Assembly: GCA_937873135.1 (NCBI GenBank)
Contig: CALMVQ010000154.1
Span: forward strand, 99,761 to 163,760
From: an uncultured Scytonema sp.
GTDB taxonomy: Bacteria; Cyanobacteriota; Cyanobacteriia; Cyanobacteriales; Nostocaceae
DNA: 64,000 nt
Direction: 5' to 3'
This document shows positions 53,745 to 64,000 of this stretch, one piece after another. Both the position numbers and the translations under genes were made by a program. Within the stretch, counting starts at the first letter, position 1; the number at the start of each line of letters is the position of its first letter. The notes under the pieces were generated by a model. The model was not told the origin of the DNA. It was given only the letters and a program-made list of their open reading frames with translations, and searched no databases.

Positions 53745-54596
53745 ATGTCAACAACAGAAAATAAAATTAAAGTCGGGTCGCTGGAATGGTTTTACCGCGA
53801 ATCGCTGCCAATTGGTACAAGTGACTTACTGCCTGTATTATTGCTGCATGGCTTACCATCACAAAGCTACAGTTGGCGAAACATCATGCCAGCGTTGGCT
53901 TCCCAAGGCACAAGGGCGATCGCACCTGATTGGATTGGTTTTGGCTTTTCATCAAAACCGGAAAAAAGAGATTTTGCCTACACCCCTGATGCCTTTCTTA
54001 AGGCTTTGGAAGCATTCATACAAGCTTTAGAACTAGAACGTTTCTCCTTAGTTGTTCAAGGCTTTTTAGGTTCTGTAGGACTGCAATACGCCTTGCAACA
54101 TCCAGAACAAATAGCCAACTTAGCCATCCTCAATACACCAATTTCAAGTACGGCAAAATTACCCTGGAAAATGCAACAAATAGGTTTACCTTTAGCAGGT
54201 GAAATGCTTGCCCAAGATCCCCTACAAGTTGACCGTATTTTAGAAGGTGGTTCTCGTTACGTTATAGCAGATGAACACTTGGATATTTACCGCAAACCAT
54301 TTCTAAAAAGTTCTGCTTCCGGGCGAAGTCTTCTATCAACTATTCGTAATTTGCAATTAAAGCCAGCAATGGCAGAAATCGAATCAGGTTTTAAACAATG
54401 GCAACAGCCTATTTTAATTTCTTGGGGAGTAAATGACCCGTGGCTTCCAGTGGATATGGCACAAAATTTTGCCCATTCTGTACCCCAAGCCGAATTCATC
54501 AAACTGAACAATGTTGGGCATTATCCTCAAGAACACTACCACGAAACAATTCTTCTAGACCTGTTGCCGTTTGTGCGTCGTTCTGCATCTAATTAA
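53745..54596 (+). CDS. Alpha/beta hydrolase fold protein, nucleophile missing
   Basis: A 283-residue alpha/beta-hydrolase related to haloalkane dehalogenases: HGLPSQSYSWRNI, DWIGFGFSSKP, and a C-terminal NVGHYPQEHYHE with the His. The nucleophile elbow, normally QDWGG or GxSxG, reads VVQGFLGSVG, so the Asp/Ser is replaced by Gly. Either a neighbouring residue (Ser) takes over or the protein is non-catalytic. It runs in the same direction as the FAD oxidase, about 105 bp after it. Confidence 0.85.
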   Translation: MSTTENKIKVGSLEWFYRESLPIGTSDLLPVLLLHGLPSQSYSWRNIMPALASQGTRAIAPDWIGFGFSSKPEKRDFAYTPDAFLKALEAFIQALELERFSLVVQGFLGSVGLQYALQHPEQIANLAILNTPISSTAKLPWKMQQIGLPLAGEMLAQDPLQVDRILEGGSRYVIADEHLDIYRKPFLKSSASGRSLLSTIRNLQLKPAMAEIESGFKQWQQPILISWGVNDPWLPVDMAQNFAHSVPQAEFIKLNNVGHYPQEHYHETILLDLLPFVRRSASN

Positions 54597-54939
54597 GTCA
54601 GTGAATACAGTTCAAAGTTACTGACGTAATGGAAACAAATCGGCAATTAATTTCCACTTGTTCCCACGTTAAATCATGAGGATATGCTTTAGTCCTTCGC
54701 TCATAAGGTGCTGATCTATAAAAATTTCAGTACCTTATGAGCTTTCTTACAATAGCCTCCTAGTTTTAAAACATCCTCTAACGTCAAGACAGCGAAACCC
54801 TTATGATAATTGGATTTATACGTCAAAACTTTTTGAGTGTTCCCTCAGAAAAGAAGGAAAATAAGTCAGTACAACTTCGTAGATAAGCAGCAGCATTTTT
54901 GCTCTAAACAGTCACAGAAACTGGAGTTCGTCAAGATGC
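54597..54939. other. Intergenic region, nothing recognised
   Basis: About 340 bp without a gene. AAGGTGCTGATC near 54707 and CAGTACCTTATGAG near 54729 make a weak inverted repeat. Confidence 0.35.
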
Positions 54940-55284
54940 TTGAAGGTTGATCTTGGCGTTTGGCACTCACCGCAATCCGCTATAAAATCCAAGGCATTTC
55001 AACGCACAGGACTTGAGAGTCGTTACCATTCGCGATCAACAATTGAGATCTTTTATGTAGATGAAAAGCCGTGCATTGGACAGGTTCGCCTTGGAGTATG
55101 GTTTCGCCGGAGGTTGCTTCAAGTGTCGGTTCGCGCATTTCTCGGAAATTTTGAAAACGAAGTTATAGGGGTTTCAGGCGCTCTTTCGTCGCCGGAAACC
55201 CTTGTAAATTCGTTTTCAGATTTTCACGATATACCTATTGGAATACAGTGGGACTACCACCCCAAAAGCAACAACAGCTTTTAG
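54940..55284 (+). CDS. Hypothetical protein, weak
   Basis: 114 codons from TTG 54940 with no clear ribosome site. The middle (STIEIFYVDEKPCIGQVRLG) is protein-like, and the rest less so. No family is recognised. It may be a fragment or a false reading frame; it is included because nothing else accounts for the stretch. Confidence 0.25.
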   Translation: MKVDLGVWHSPQSAIKSKAFQRTGLESRYHSRSTIEIFYVDEKPCIGQVRLGVWFRRRLLQVSVRAFLGNFENEVIGVSGALSSPETLVNSFSDFHDIPIGIQWDYHPKSNNSF

Positions 55285-57235
<1,951 letters not shown>

Positions 57236-57287
57236 ACGATGCTTTAGGGTAGGCTGTAAACCACTTTTCCTCAATTTTTGAAGGAGG

Positions 57288-57320
57288 GCAGTATTGTAAT
57301 CTGGTGGGTTGCAATACTGC
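57288..57320 (+). terminator. Hairpin downstream of nifH
   Basis: GCAGTATTG and CAATACTGC form a 9-bp perfect stem with a 15-nt loop, 52 bp after the nifH stop. No T-run follows. It may also protect the transcript end. Confidence 0.55.
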
Positions 57321-57415
57321 TCAGTTAAGGAAACTCCTTTGAAAATAAATGTCCACTGTTGAGGCAGTCACTAGTACAAGGAGTCAGAAGTCAGGAGAAA
57401 AAATACCTATATAAA

Positions 57416-57681
57416 CTAGTACAGAGCGGCGGAAATAAACCACCCATCTGAAATAGTTAAAACCCTTACAAAATAAGGTTCTTTCTTTTTACTTTTTACT
57501 TTTTACTTTTGCCTTGTTGTACTAGGTTTTACCCTGTTTCTAACTGTGTGGTTATTTCTGTCTCGCTGTACTAGTACAGAGCGGCGGAAATAACCCACCC
57601 ATCTGAAATAGGTAAAAAGCTTATAAAATAAGTGTTCTTTCTTTTTACTTTTTACTTTTTACTTTTGCCTTGTTGTACTAG
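57416..57681. repeat. Two copies of a 110-bp CTAGTACA-ended repeat
   Basis: Copies at 57416-57525 and 57571-57681 share CTAGTACAGAGCGGCGGAAA, CACCCATCTGAAATAG, the TTTTTACTTTTTACTTTTTA run and TTGTACTAG ends. The ends are inverted (CTAGTACA/TTGTACTAG), as in the element at 22527-22642. The interval between them again has CTGTACTAG. Likely a MITE family. The rest of 57236-58026 shows no gene. Confidence 0.65.
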
Positions 57682-58026
57682 TGAGTTAGTGGGTACACAT
57701 TGCATAGACTCTGCCATTATTAGTGAGACTACGTTAGCAGCGACCGTCCGATACTTTAAGACTCCTCAATTAATACAATTCTTCAAGCTAGTTAAGCTTT
57801 CAAGCCTTACAGAAAATTATTTTGCTGAAACAATAAACTTGTATAAGGAATTTACTGACCAAAGTAAAATCATATAAATACTTAATTTGTACTGTACGTT
57901 TGATGACGCTATTTGCGCCTGTCCCGAAGAGGATTTAGTTGTAGCAGAAAGAATAGCAATTAAGTCTTAGGCTATTTGCAAAGCAAGACATTTACGAGAA
58001 ACACCCCCGACTCCTGGAGCCTATGT

Positions 58027-58497
58027 TCACACCCAACGCCGCACACTCGCTTTATAGCGCAAGTATTCATCACCGAATTTTCGCTCTAAATAACGCTCTT
58101 CGCGCTTGATCACGCCGTTTTGCACAACAACGACAAGCGGCAACAGAATCAACAACGCCCAGAGTGCATTAAAAAGCAGCGCGATGCCGACGTCAAGCAG
58201 CGTTAAAGACAAGTAAATCGGGTTGCGGCTGAAACAGAACGCTCCGTCGGAGACGATTGCCGTCGTTGGACGAGAAGGATTCACTGCTGTCTGTGCGCGG
58301 CGCATCGCGCGAAAAGACGAAATTGCTATCAAAGCCGCGCCGACAAGTACTACCACGCCTGATGCGATCGCTATCGAGCGCGGCAGGAAGTTAACCGGAA
58401 AAATGAAATGAAGCAATAGTCCGAGCGCGAGTGTTCCGGCAAAAAGCGCAGGCGGAAATGCAATTACTCCGGGATTATCCACTGTTTCTTTTGACAT
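58027..58497 (-). CDS. Isoprenylcysteine methyltransferase (ICMT/PEMT)-family membrane protein
   Basis: A 156-residue membrane protein with four hydrophobic segments and the C-terminal signature RNPIYLSLTLLDVGIALLFN, then EERYLERKFGDEYLRYKASVRRW, which binds SAM. ATG 58497 is used because AGGA lies 9 nt upstream; the ATG five codons earlier is less likely. The methyl acceptor is unknown. The DNA is richer in G+C than the surroundings, and the next gene is a MarR regulator on the same strand, so a transferred cassette is possible. Confidence 0.85.
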   Translation of the reverse strand: MSKETVDNPGVIAFPPALFAGTLALGLLLHFIFPVNFLPRSIAIASGVVVLVGAALIAISSFRAMRRAQTAVNPSRPTTAIVSDGAFCFSRNPIYLSLTLLDVGIALLFNALWALLILLPLVVVVQNGVIKREERYLERKFGDEYLRYKASVRRWV

Positions 58498-58689
58498 TGT
58501 AATTTTCCTCATTAGAAATTATTTGGCAAACAACGCTTCTTTGCATCTTCATCGGCATAGCGTCGTACGGTCGTCTCAAGCACCTCCTGTCTTGCAGATT
58601 ACGCCCGCGACTAGGATCTTGGGGAGCTTCATTAGAACCTCACTTTCCAATAGTGTGATGACGGAGTTGGTTGTCAGCTCAGAGTATTT

Positions 58690-59202
58690 TCATGGGCAGC
58701 TCTTATTTAGTGTCGGCGGGGTGATTGAAACGGGAAACAGTGTGGTCGTCTCAGATAAATTTGAGAGTAGGATACCCAGTCGTTCATGCCCCAATAATTT
58801 TTCCACATTGTCTTGAGCAGACCGCCATAAGGGAATGGCTTTCGCTAAGGCAAGTTCTCCCTTGGTAGTAAGACTAATCATCCGAGTTCGCCGATCTTGA
58901 CCATGCTCAACTCTTAGCCATTCCTCTCGTTCCAGAGGTTTGAGATTTCGGGTTAAGGTAGTACGATCCATCACTAAGATCTCCGCTAACTCATTGATGG
59001 TTTTTGACTTTGCCACGGAAATAGCCGCTAAGACTGTGAACTGCGTAACAAGCAATCCACTGGGTTTGAGGATTTCATCATAATGATGGGTGATCGTACG
59101 AGCGGCTTTACGCAGGTTGAAACAGACGCAACCTGAAAGCTCTTGACCTAATTTGGGTTGAGCTAATTCAATGGCGTTGATTGAGTTATCGTCATCTTCC
59201 AT
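58690..59202 (-). CDS. MarR family transcriptional regulator
   Basis: A 170-residue winged-helix regulator: helices QFTVLAAISVAKSKTINELA, recognition helix DRTTLTRNLKPLEREEWLRV and wing GQDRRTRMISLTTKGE. It is upstream of the ICMT-like gene in the same direction, 193 bp apart, and probably regulates it. An N-terminal Cys-containing segment (SGCVCFNLR) may be redox-sensing. Intact. Confidence 0.9.
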   Translation of the reverse strand: MEDDDNSINAIELAQPKLGQELSGCVCFNLRKAARTITHHYDEILKPSGLLVTQFTVLAAISVAKSKTINELAEILVMDRTTLTRNLKPLEREEWLRVEHGQDRRTRMISLTTKGELALAKAIPLWRSAQDNVEKLLGHERLGILLSNLSETTTLFPVSITPPTLNKSCP

Positions 59203-59442
59203 AAATTAAGTGTATATGCACCTAATCGCTTTGTCAAGTGGGTAGGGGAGGAGGGTAATCTCATGGGACATCTTGCGGCACTAGATGATAAGCCGATGGA
59301 AAATCGCGATTATTTAGAATCGATTATGTGTCAATAGTTGAGACAGTATGGGCAGGTGTTCTGGGCGATCGCTTGACCACCCCCGGAACGCGTACAATTT
59401 GGGCAAGCCAAGAACCTGTATCGTTAATTGTCTTTTTGGTCT

Positions 59443-60213
59443 TCAGGGCGTACTCGCTACGGCGCAGCTGTGGTCGAGCAACTCTTCCCCATTCCCCCTG
59501 TCGCCATGCAGCAAGTTGGCCGTATCGGCTAGAAGGATAAACCCCTCGTTGCCGTTCTCAAAGTTTACCCCCACTATGACGAGTGTCTGGGCGCGCATGT
59601 TGTTTTGCGCCGCATGATCCTGCGCCAGTTGGAGAAACGGATTGACATTTCTCAGATCTGTTGAGTAAATGCGTCGCGTCCGGTAGGTATGCCCGTTCAG
59701 CTTGACCGACAGCGCCTTCCAGTCCGTGCCAATGGCGCTTAAATGCTCGAGCAGCACCCAGCGCGTTTGGGGCGAGATGCAGTCGATATGGATATGCAGC
59801 TGATTCTGGCTGCGCCCGTAAGCTGAATTGACGGCCAGAGCGATCTCGTCGCGCCGCAGCTTGCGCTGCAGATGCTGCGATGTAAGTAAGCGTGCCTTCC
59901 AAGCATATCTCCAGTCTTCGGGCGCGTTTTTCAATAGCAGCGCCGGGCTCTCAATACCGGAAATGGCAGCAGTTGGGAGCAGCAAATATTGCGCCACGCC
60001 TACCTTGTCTTTGAGAAGCACGTAGCCGTCCTTGAGATCGACGCTGACGCAAGGTGCGGGATTGCCGCTATGCTCCTGACCTGGAACACAACGGTCATGT
60101 ACGATATGCCACAACGCATCGCTTTTAGGCCCCATCCCTGTAGAGCCCGCGCAACCCGCGAGTAACCCCATAGATAGCGTGAGCGCGAGATTTCCGATCC
60201 AATGCTTAACCAT
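59443..60213 (-). CDS. cdh: CDP-diacylglycerol diphosphatase
   Basis: A 256-residue lipoprotein-type enzyme (lipobox LLAGC). It hydrolyses CDP-diacylglycerol to phosphatidate and CMP. The catalytic motif is SQNQLHIHIDCIS (HIT-like His triad), and DRCVPGQ, RTRRIYSTDLRNVNPFL and LLDHSC match the Cdh family (E. coli Cdh about 250 residues). Cdh is mainly proteobacterial, and the codon use and G+C content here are unlike the neighbours, so this gene was probably acquired. The region between it and marR (59203-59442) has no gene. Confidence 0.88.
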   Translation of the reverse strand: MVKHWIGNLALTLSMGLLAGCAGSTGMGPKSDALWHIVHDRCVPGQEHSGNPAPCVSVDLKDGYVLLKDKVGVAQYLLLPTAAISGIESPALLLKNAPEDWRYAWKARLLTSQHLQRKLRRDEIALAVNSAYGRSQNQLHIHIDCISPQTRWVLLEHLSAIGTDWKALSVKLNGHTYRTRRIYSTDLRNVNPFLQLAQDHAAQNNMRAQTLVIVGVNFENGNEGFILLADTANLLHGDRGNGEELLDHSCAVASTP

Positions 60214-60297
60214 TTTTGTTCTCTATTTGGCTGCAAAAACTTTGGCATCTAAGTGAGACATGCTTATCTTAACTATGTGATCGCCCAAGCCAATAAT

Positions 60298-60330
60298 AAA
60301 AGCCCAGTTGCATGAAAGCAACCAGGCTTT
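60298..60330 (-). terminator. Factor-independent terminator for the hsp20 transcript
   Basis: AAAGCC...GTTGC and GCAAC...GGCTTT form a stem, followed on the minus strand by GGGCTTTTATTATT. It lies about 200 bp beyond the hsp20 fragment stop. Confidence 0.7.
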
Positions 60331-60530
60331 GATTTAAGTCAATTGACTACTGTGTTCTGAAAGACTAATGAAGCACGGGTAACGTATTACGCATTACTCC
60401 TGCACCAAGTTAACTTTGACCAGCCCTCCCTTGCAAGGCAGAAGGCAGAGGCTTGATTGCCGAAGCAATAAGTAATCTTTTATACATAAGCAGACTCTGT
60501 TCTCTGTCAAAGCCGCCACAAACCGGGTAC

Positions 60531-60899
60531 TCACCGCCCCCACTGATTGTCTTCCGGTGACTCATAGCTGCCTCCAGCATAGCTGCCTTTCTTTTTGACG
60601 ACTTTGTTTTTTTCTTCAGTAGTTTTGGGTAGTGTCAAATTGAGGATGCCGTTTTGATATTCTGCGGTAACGTTAGTGTTTTGAATGCGTGTGGGTAGGG
60701 AAATTACCCGTTGGAATTTACCATACTGAAATTCAGTTACAGTCCGACCATTCTCTTCAGTCTTCTTCTGGGCGGAGCGATCGCTCATAGCATCTAAGCC
60801 TTGACAATAACTCAACTGTCCCTCAATTCCCCTATTAGGAACACAAGATGCTGCTACCCCTGTTATTGGTGGTGAGCAACAGGTAGAAGCATCGGTCAC
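60531..60899 (-). pseudogene. Hsp20/alpha-crystallin gene with replaced N-terminal half
   Basis: The C-terminal 75 residues (ENGRTVTEFQYGKFQRVISL, VTAEYQNGILNLTLPKTTEE) are a standard small heat-shock protein. The first 47 residues (MTDASTCCSPPITGVAASCV) have no resemblance to the alpha-crystallin N-terminus. The gene was evidently broken and the remaining frame opens into unrelated DNA. The start of the alpha-crystallin domain is missing, so chaperone function is doubtful. Confidence 0.75.
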
Positions 60900-61516
60900 C
60901 TTGCAAGTTAGTTATTAATTGGGCACTCTTGCGATGGGCAGTAATAGGCAATGTTCGAGAAAAATGACCAATTACCCAACGACCCATGACACCCCAGAGG
61001 ATGTCGTTGATTTGTTAGACGCAATCAAGCACCAAGCGCTCCAAGCTGAAATAGGAGCGGCATAAGTCCTGTGCATGTTAGGATTCTCACTTATGTTATT
61101 TAGCTTTTAAGTCATCAATTTCGTTGTGACTTACTACAGGCTCTTTAACAATCATTTGTCTCTAATCTTTAACTTCAAGAAGCAACTGCCAAAAAATAGA
61201 TAATGGTGGTATTCTTTCTATGTCATGTTATATTAATCAACCACGAAATGGATCAACCTTGTTTAATCAGCGTACATAATACGACCCAAATATCTAAACA
61301 TGGAGTTCATCTCCTACTTAGATTTATTCATCGACATTACTCGTATTTATACGTAATGTACTAGTCAAAAAAAGTCTAGTAGTTAGATGATCTCTATAAA
61401 GTAATAGATTTAACTAGAGATTATTCATAAATATTTGTAAACTATTAAACAGTTAAGTATATTCCTGCTTACGAAAGCTTGAGTCGCGCCTTTAAAAGGA
61501 CACGGCTTCTTCTCGG
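60900..61516. other. Intergenic region with a 33-codon frame
   Basis: About 620 bp. On the plus strand, 60964-61065 encodes MTNYPTTHDTPEDVVDLLDA with IKHQALQAEIGAA, which looks protein-like but is unrecognised; it may be a remnant. No other structure is seen. The promoter of the carotenoid gene is expected near 61440-61510. Confidence 0.35.
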
Positions 61517-61555
61517 TTGAAGGACTCTAGAACTTCTATAATGTTAGGGTTTTTT

Positions 61556-62461
61556 ATGAAGCAACTTGTCAATTTACAGCGGTTTTTCCTTGTTAGTCAT
61601 ATTTTGGCATTCGTTTTTGGACTGGCCGGGCTACTGATTGTCTTACCTAATCCAGAACTGCTTGCGAGTTTAGGAACACTCGGGCAGAAGGCTTTTGGAT
61701 GGTCAATGTCTGGAGGTGGAGTCATAAATATCCTTTTGGGGACAGTAGCTGTAGCGATTTTTGCCTACAGAACATTGGGAGTGTGGCAATGGCTGACGTT
61801 TATGATCCCTGCTATTGTTTTATCGTTGGGTAGTGAATTACTGGGTACCAGTACGGGCTTTCCCTTTGGTGAGTATGGCTACTTAAGTAGCTTAGGATAC
61901 AAGGTTGCTGGACTTGTCCCCTTCACCGTTCCCCTTTCCTGGTTCTACATGGGATTTACTTGTTATCTGCTGGCTCGCTGCGCGATCGATGCGAGTATTA
62001 AACCCGGTAGTCCTTTCGGCTTCTTACGCTTAGTTTTGGGCGTTATCATCGGAGCAATGCTACTCACATCTTGGGACTTTGCGCTCGATCCGGCAATGAG
62101 TCAAAGTGCTTATCCCTTTTGGCATTTCGGACAAGTAGGCTCCTTTTTTGGCACACCTTACCGCAACTTTTTAGGTTGGATCGCCACTGGTGCCCTGTTT
62201 ATGACTGTAGCAGCATTGTTTTGGAAGAAAACACCGATTGTTTTATCGCGTCCACAATTAGGATTTCTTTTGGTGGTTTATATAAGTAACATTGCTTTTA
62301 GTGCTGTCATCACCGTGATTAGTGCAGGGCTTGGGATTCCGGTAGGTTTGAGTGTTCTTCTCGGCGTTATTCCGGCTTTAATTATGTGGTGGATGGCTTC
62401 ATCAGTAAACGGAGAAGTATCTACAGAAAAAACTAGCCCATCTTCGCTCGCTTTCAAATGA
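61556..62461 (+). CDS. cruF: CruF-type carotenoid 1',2'-hydratase
   Basis: A membrane protein of about 301 residues with 7-8 hydrophobic helices, matching the CruF/bisanhydrobacterioruberin hydratase family: SELLGTSTGFPFGEYGYLSS, FTVPLSWFYMGF, TSWDFALDPAMSQ. It adds water to the psi end of gamma-carotene-type carotenoids in the pathway to myxol glycosides. ATG 61556 is preferred for its upstream AGGG at 6-nt spacing; ATG 61541 is possible. No other carotenoid gene is adjacent. Confidence 0.88.
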   Translation: MKQLVNLQRFFLVSHILAFVFGLAGLLIVLPNPELLASLGTLGQKAFGWSMSGGGVINILLGTVAVAIFAYRTLGVWQWLTFMIPAIVLSLGSELLGTSTGFPFGEYGYLSSLGYKVAGLVPFTVPLSWFYMGFTCYLLARCAIDASIKPGSPFGFLRLVLGVIIGAMLLTSWDFALDPAMSQSAYPFWHFGQVGSFFGTPYRNFLGWIATGALFMTVAALFWKKTPIVLSRPQLGFLLVVYISNIAFSAVITVISAGLGIPVGLSVLLGVIPALIMWWMASSVNGEVSTEKTSPSSLAFK

Positions 62462-62648
62462 AGTTGAGCGATCGCGTTTCGCTATACAGTAATTTCCACA
62501 AAAAGCACCTTGTAGTTAAGCTGCGGTTGCAATCAGACTCCTGACTTGTGTTAAAGGATGCTCATGGAATACTGATTAGCTTATTACTACTACCTTGATT
62601 TGTCTAACAATAATAGCAGTCATAAATCAAACGCCTTCGGTGACACGA

Positions 62649-62676
62649 CCCCCGACTTCAAGCGAGAAGTTGGGGG
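62649..62676 (+). terminator. GC-rich hairpin
   Basis: CCCCCGACTTC and GAAGTTGGGGG form an 11-bp stem (one G-T) with a 6-nt loop, followed by TATACTGTTTATTTT. Lies between cruF and the convergent oxidoreductase gene and could serve both. Confidence 0.65.
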
Positions 62677-62702
62677 TATACTGTTTATTTTAATCGCTTT
62701 TA

Positions 62703-63647
62703 TCAACTTGCAACTGCGATCGCAATCTTCCCTACAGCCCGTTCGGTTTCGCTGTATGTATGAGCAGCAGCTAATTCTTTTAGGGGATAGGTGCGATCAA
62801 TCACTGATTGGATTTTGCCAGCCTCGATTAACTCTTTAAGGTAAAGCAAGTCCTGAGTGTTAGGCATTTCCAAGACTATTTTGGCTTTTTTACCAGGAAT
62901 AAGTGCAGTTAAGATACTCTGCACAATGCTATCAGGGGCAGGTAGTGTTGTAATATAAACTCCGTTGGGTTTCAAGACTGCTTTGCAGCTGGAAAATGAT
63001 CGCTTACCGACGGCATCAAGAATGATATCGTATCGTGCTGTATCTTGAGTAAAGTCTTGTATCTTATAATCGATCAGGCGATCGGCTCCCAGCGATTTTA
63101 CCAATTCAAAATTTTTTGTACTGCAAACTGCTGTCACTTCTGCTTTCAAAGCCTTAGCAATTTGTACCGCAAAACTGCCTACACCTCCAGATGCTCCATT
63201 GATTAAAACGCTTTGTCCTAACTGAATTTTAGCTTGATTTTGCAGTGATTGTAGAGCAGTCAACGCTCCTCCTGGTACAGCAGCTGCTTGTTCGTAAGTC
63301 ATGTTCGTCGGTTTTAAGGCAGCAGACTTTGCCGGAACGGCGGCAAATTCTGCGTAAGCACCTCCCGGAAAAGCCGTGGTGCCATAAATTTGGTCTTTGG
63401 GTTTGAAGCTTGTGACTTGAGAACCCACTTCTACCACTTCTCCCGACACATCTAATCCCAAAATCAGCGGAAATGTGTTCCCCGTAATAAATCGCAACAT
63501 TCCTTGGCGAATTTTCCAATCAATGGGGTTAATGCTAGAAGCATGAACTTTGACAAGTAACTGATCGGGTTTGATTTTCGGGTGTTCCACATCTTCATAC
63601 TGAAGCACTTCAGGAGAACCATACCGACGGATAACGACTGCTTTCAT
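62703..63647 (-). CDS. NADPH-dependent quinone oxidoreductase-like protein (MDR family)
   Basis: A 314-residue medium-chain dehydrogenase/reductase without the zinc-binding cysteines, i.e. the quinone oxidoreductase branch. It begins [20 protein letters not shown], has the [20 protein letters not shown] nucleotide-binding motif and [15 protein letters not shown] 63647 is chosen because AGAGGG precedes it; the frame extends 32 codons upstream without a family match. It reduces quinones or alpha,beta-unsaturated carbonyls; the physiological substrate is unknown. Confidence 0.9.
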   Translation of the reverse strand: MKAVVIRRYGSPEVLQYEDVEHPKIKPDQLLVKVHASSINPIDWKIRQGMLRFITGNTFPLILGLDVSGEVVEVGSQVTSFKPKDQIYGTTAFPGGAYAEFAAVPAKSAALKPTNMTYEQAAAVPGGALTALQSLQNQAKIQLGQSVLINGASGGVGSFAVQIAKALKAEVTAVCSTKNFELVKSLGADRLIDYKIQDFTQDTARYDIILDAVGKRSFSSCKAVLKPNGVYITTLPAPDSIVQSILTALIPGKKAKIVLEMPNTQDLLYLKELIEAGKIQSVIDRTYPLKELAAAHTYSETERAVGKIAIAVAS

Positions 63648-63947
63648 AGTTTTCCCTCTGGAAGCTTTATCTGAACTCAGAAAATATTTTGTAGCTGATG
63701 AATACATTGTAGCGAGAGTCCGGCTTTTCCCAAGTAAGCCCAAAGGCTGGTTATCAGGTAAACAGCCATCTCAGGTTGATGCGGCGTTTGATAGCTCGCT
63801 ACAGACGACTGAAATTTTTCTTTAATTAGCGAAAAATATCATTAGTAATTAGCCACAGAAATAATGAATATAGGGCTTTCCCATTCTTTCTACATGTGTC
63901 ATACTCGGAATAGATGAGAAAAAATGCTATTAAAACTGAGTCCAATT

Positions 63948-64000
63948 CACTGACCCACGGCTTAAAGCCGTGGGATTGCGAAGAGTAAACTTCGTACATT
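63948..64000 (+). mobile_element. Beginning of a hairpin-headed element resembling the IsrB/IscB left end
   Basis: CACTGACCCACGGCTTAAAG continues as a stem, CCCACGGC/GCCGTGGG (63954-63974), then ATTGCGAAGAGTAAACTTCG, in the same order as the left end at 40973 (GTCACCAA, hairpin, CTTGAAAGAGGAAGATT). The window ends inside it. It is only a candidate. Confidence 0.4.

Noticed and set aside
57632..57877. 81-codon frame starting in the TTTTTACTTTTTAC run
   Set aside because: Its start lies inside the repeat, and the sequence has no protein character.

Overview
The window looks like a chromosome segment of a filamentous, probably heterocyst-forming cyanobacterium (Nostocales-like). The photosystem II lipoprotein PsbQ, a CruF-type carotenoid hydratase, nifH, DUF1822 and AAA-like/TPR signalling proteins typical of cyanobacteria, and many HIP1 octamers (GCGATCGC, for example near 12952 and 52492) all point that way. 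Gene density is low. Many gaps are filled with small inverted-repeat elements (MITEs), hairpins and remnants of mobile DNA. I found no rRNA, tRNA or CRISPR array.

Layout. 1-5.5 kb: two glycosyltransferases, a beta-helix surface protein and a small secreted protein. 5.5-15 kb: a decayed patch (IS66 remnant, broken gene start, duplicated gene tail), then a 1754-residue caspase/nSTAND/WD40 protein divergent from a sigma-70-like gene and its DUF1822 partner, then an oxidoreductase. 16-23 kb: a PLD-family protein, small membrane and secreted proteins, a SPL-like radical SAM protein, an orphan OMEGA-type RNA element (19506-19910) and a repeat-rich kilobase. 23-30 kb: two AAA-like ATPases and a secreted-toxin-like protein with a lectin propeller. 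29.8-34.5 kb: a run of small accessory genes (DUF433, three Uma2 genes of which one is frameshifted, an Rpn-type nuclease, a solitary MNT nucleotidyltransferase). 34.8-38.45 kb: a long type-2 isoleucyl-tRNA synthetase preceded by what reads as a complete T-box leader. 39-43 kb: a CHAT-TPR protein, an IsrB (HNH-less IscB) element with its guide-RNA region, and a ParDE pair. 43.5-54.6 kb: metabolic and regulatory genes (monooxygenase, Fic, prolyl aminopeptidase, AraC regulator, DCC protein, psbQ, a FAD oxidase, an alpha/beta hydrolase) interrupted by MITEs and a group II intron fragment. 54.6-64 kb: a solitary nifH in a gene-poor stretch, a GC-richer block with MarR and CDP-diacylglycerol diphosphatase that looks transferred, a damaged hsp20, cruF, a quinone oxidoreductase-like gene, and at the very end the first bases of another hairpin-headed element.

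Two systems stand out. First, the ileS gene carries a T-box riboswitch with an AUC specifier and a UGGU acceptor-binding bulge. It shows a Shine-Dalgarno/anti-Shine-Dalgarno arrangement that suggests control of translation, plus an 18-codon leader ORF whose stop overlaps the ileS GTG. T-boxes are known mainly from Firmicutes, Actinobacteria and a few other phyla, so this is unexpected in a cyanobacterium and fits horizontal transfer of a second, antibiotic-tolerant IleS. Second, the IsrB element at 40973-42298 and the orphan copy at 19506-19910 share both ends and the RNA region while the orphan lacks the protein gene. Differences between the two RNAs are compensatory in the 5' hairpin, so the orphan looks like a trans-mobilised or still-transcribed guide-RNA element.
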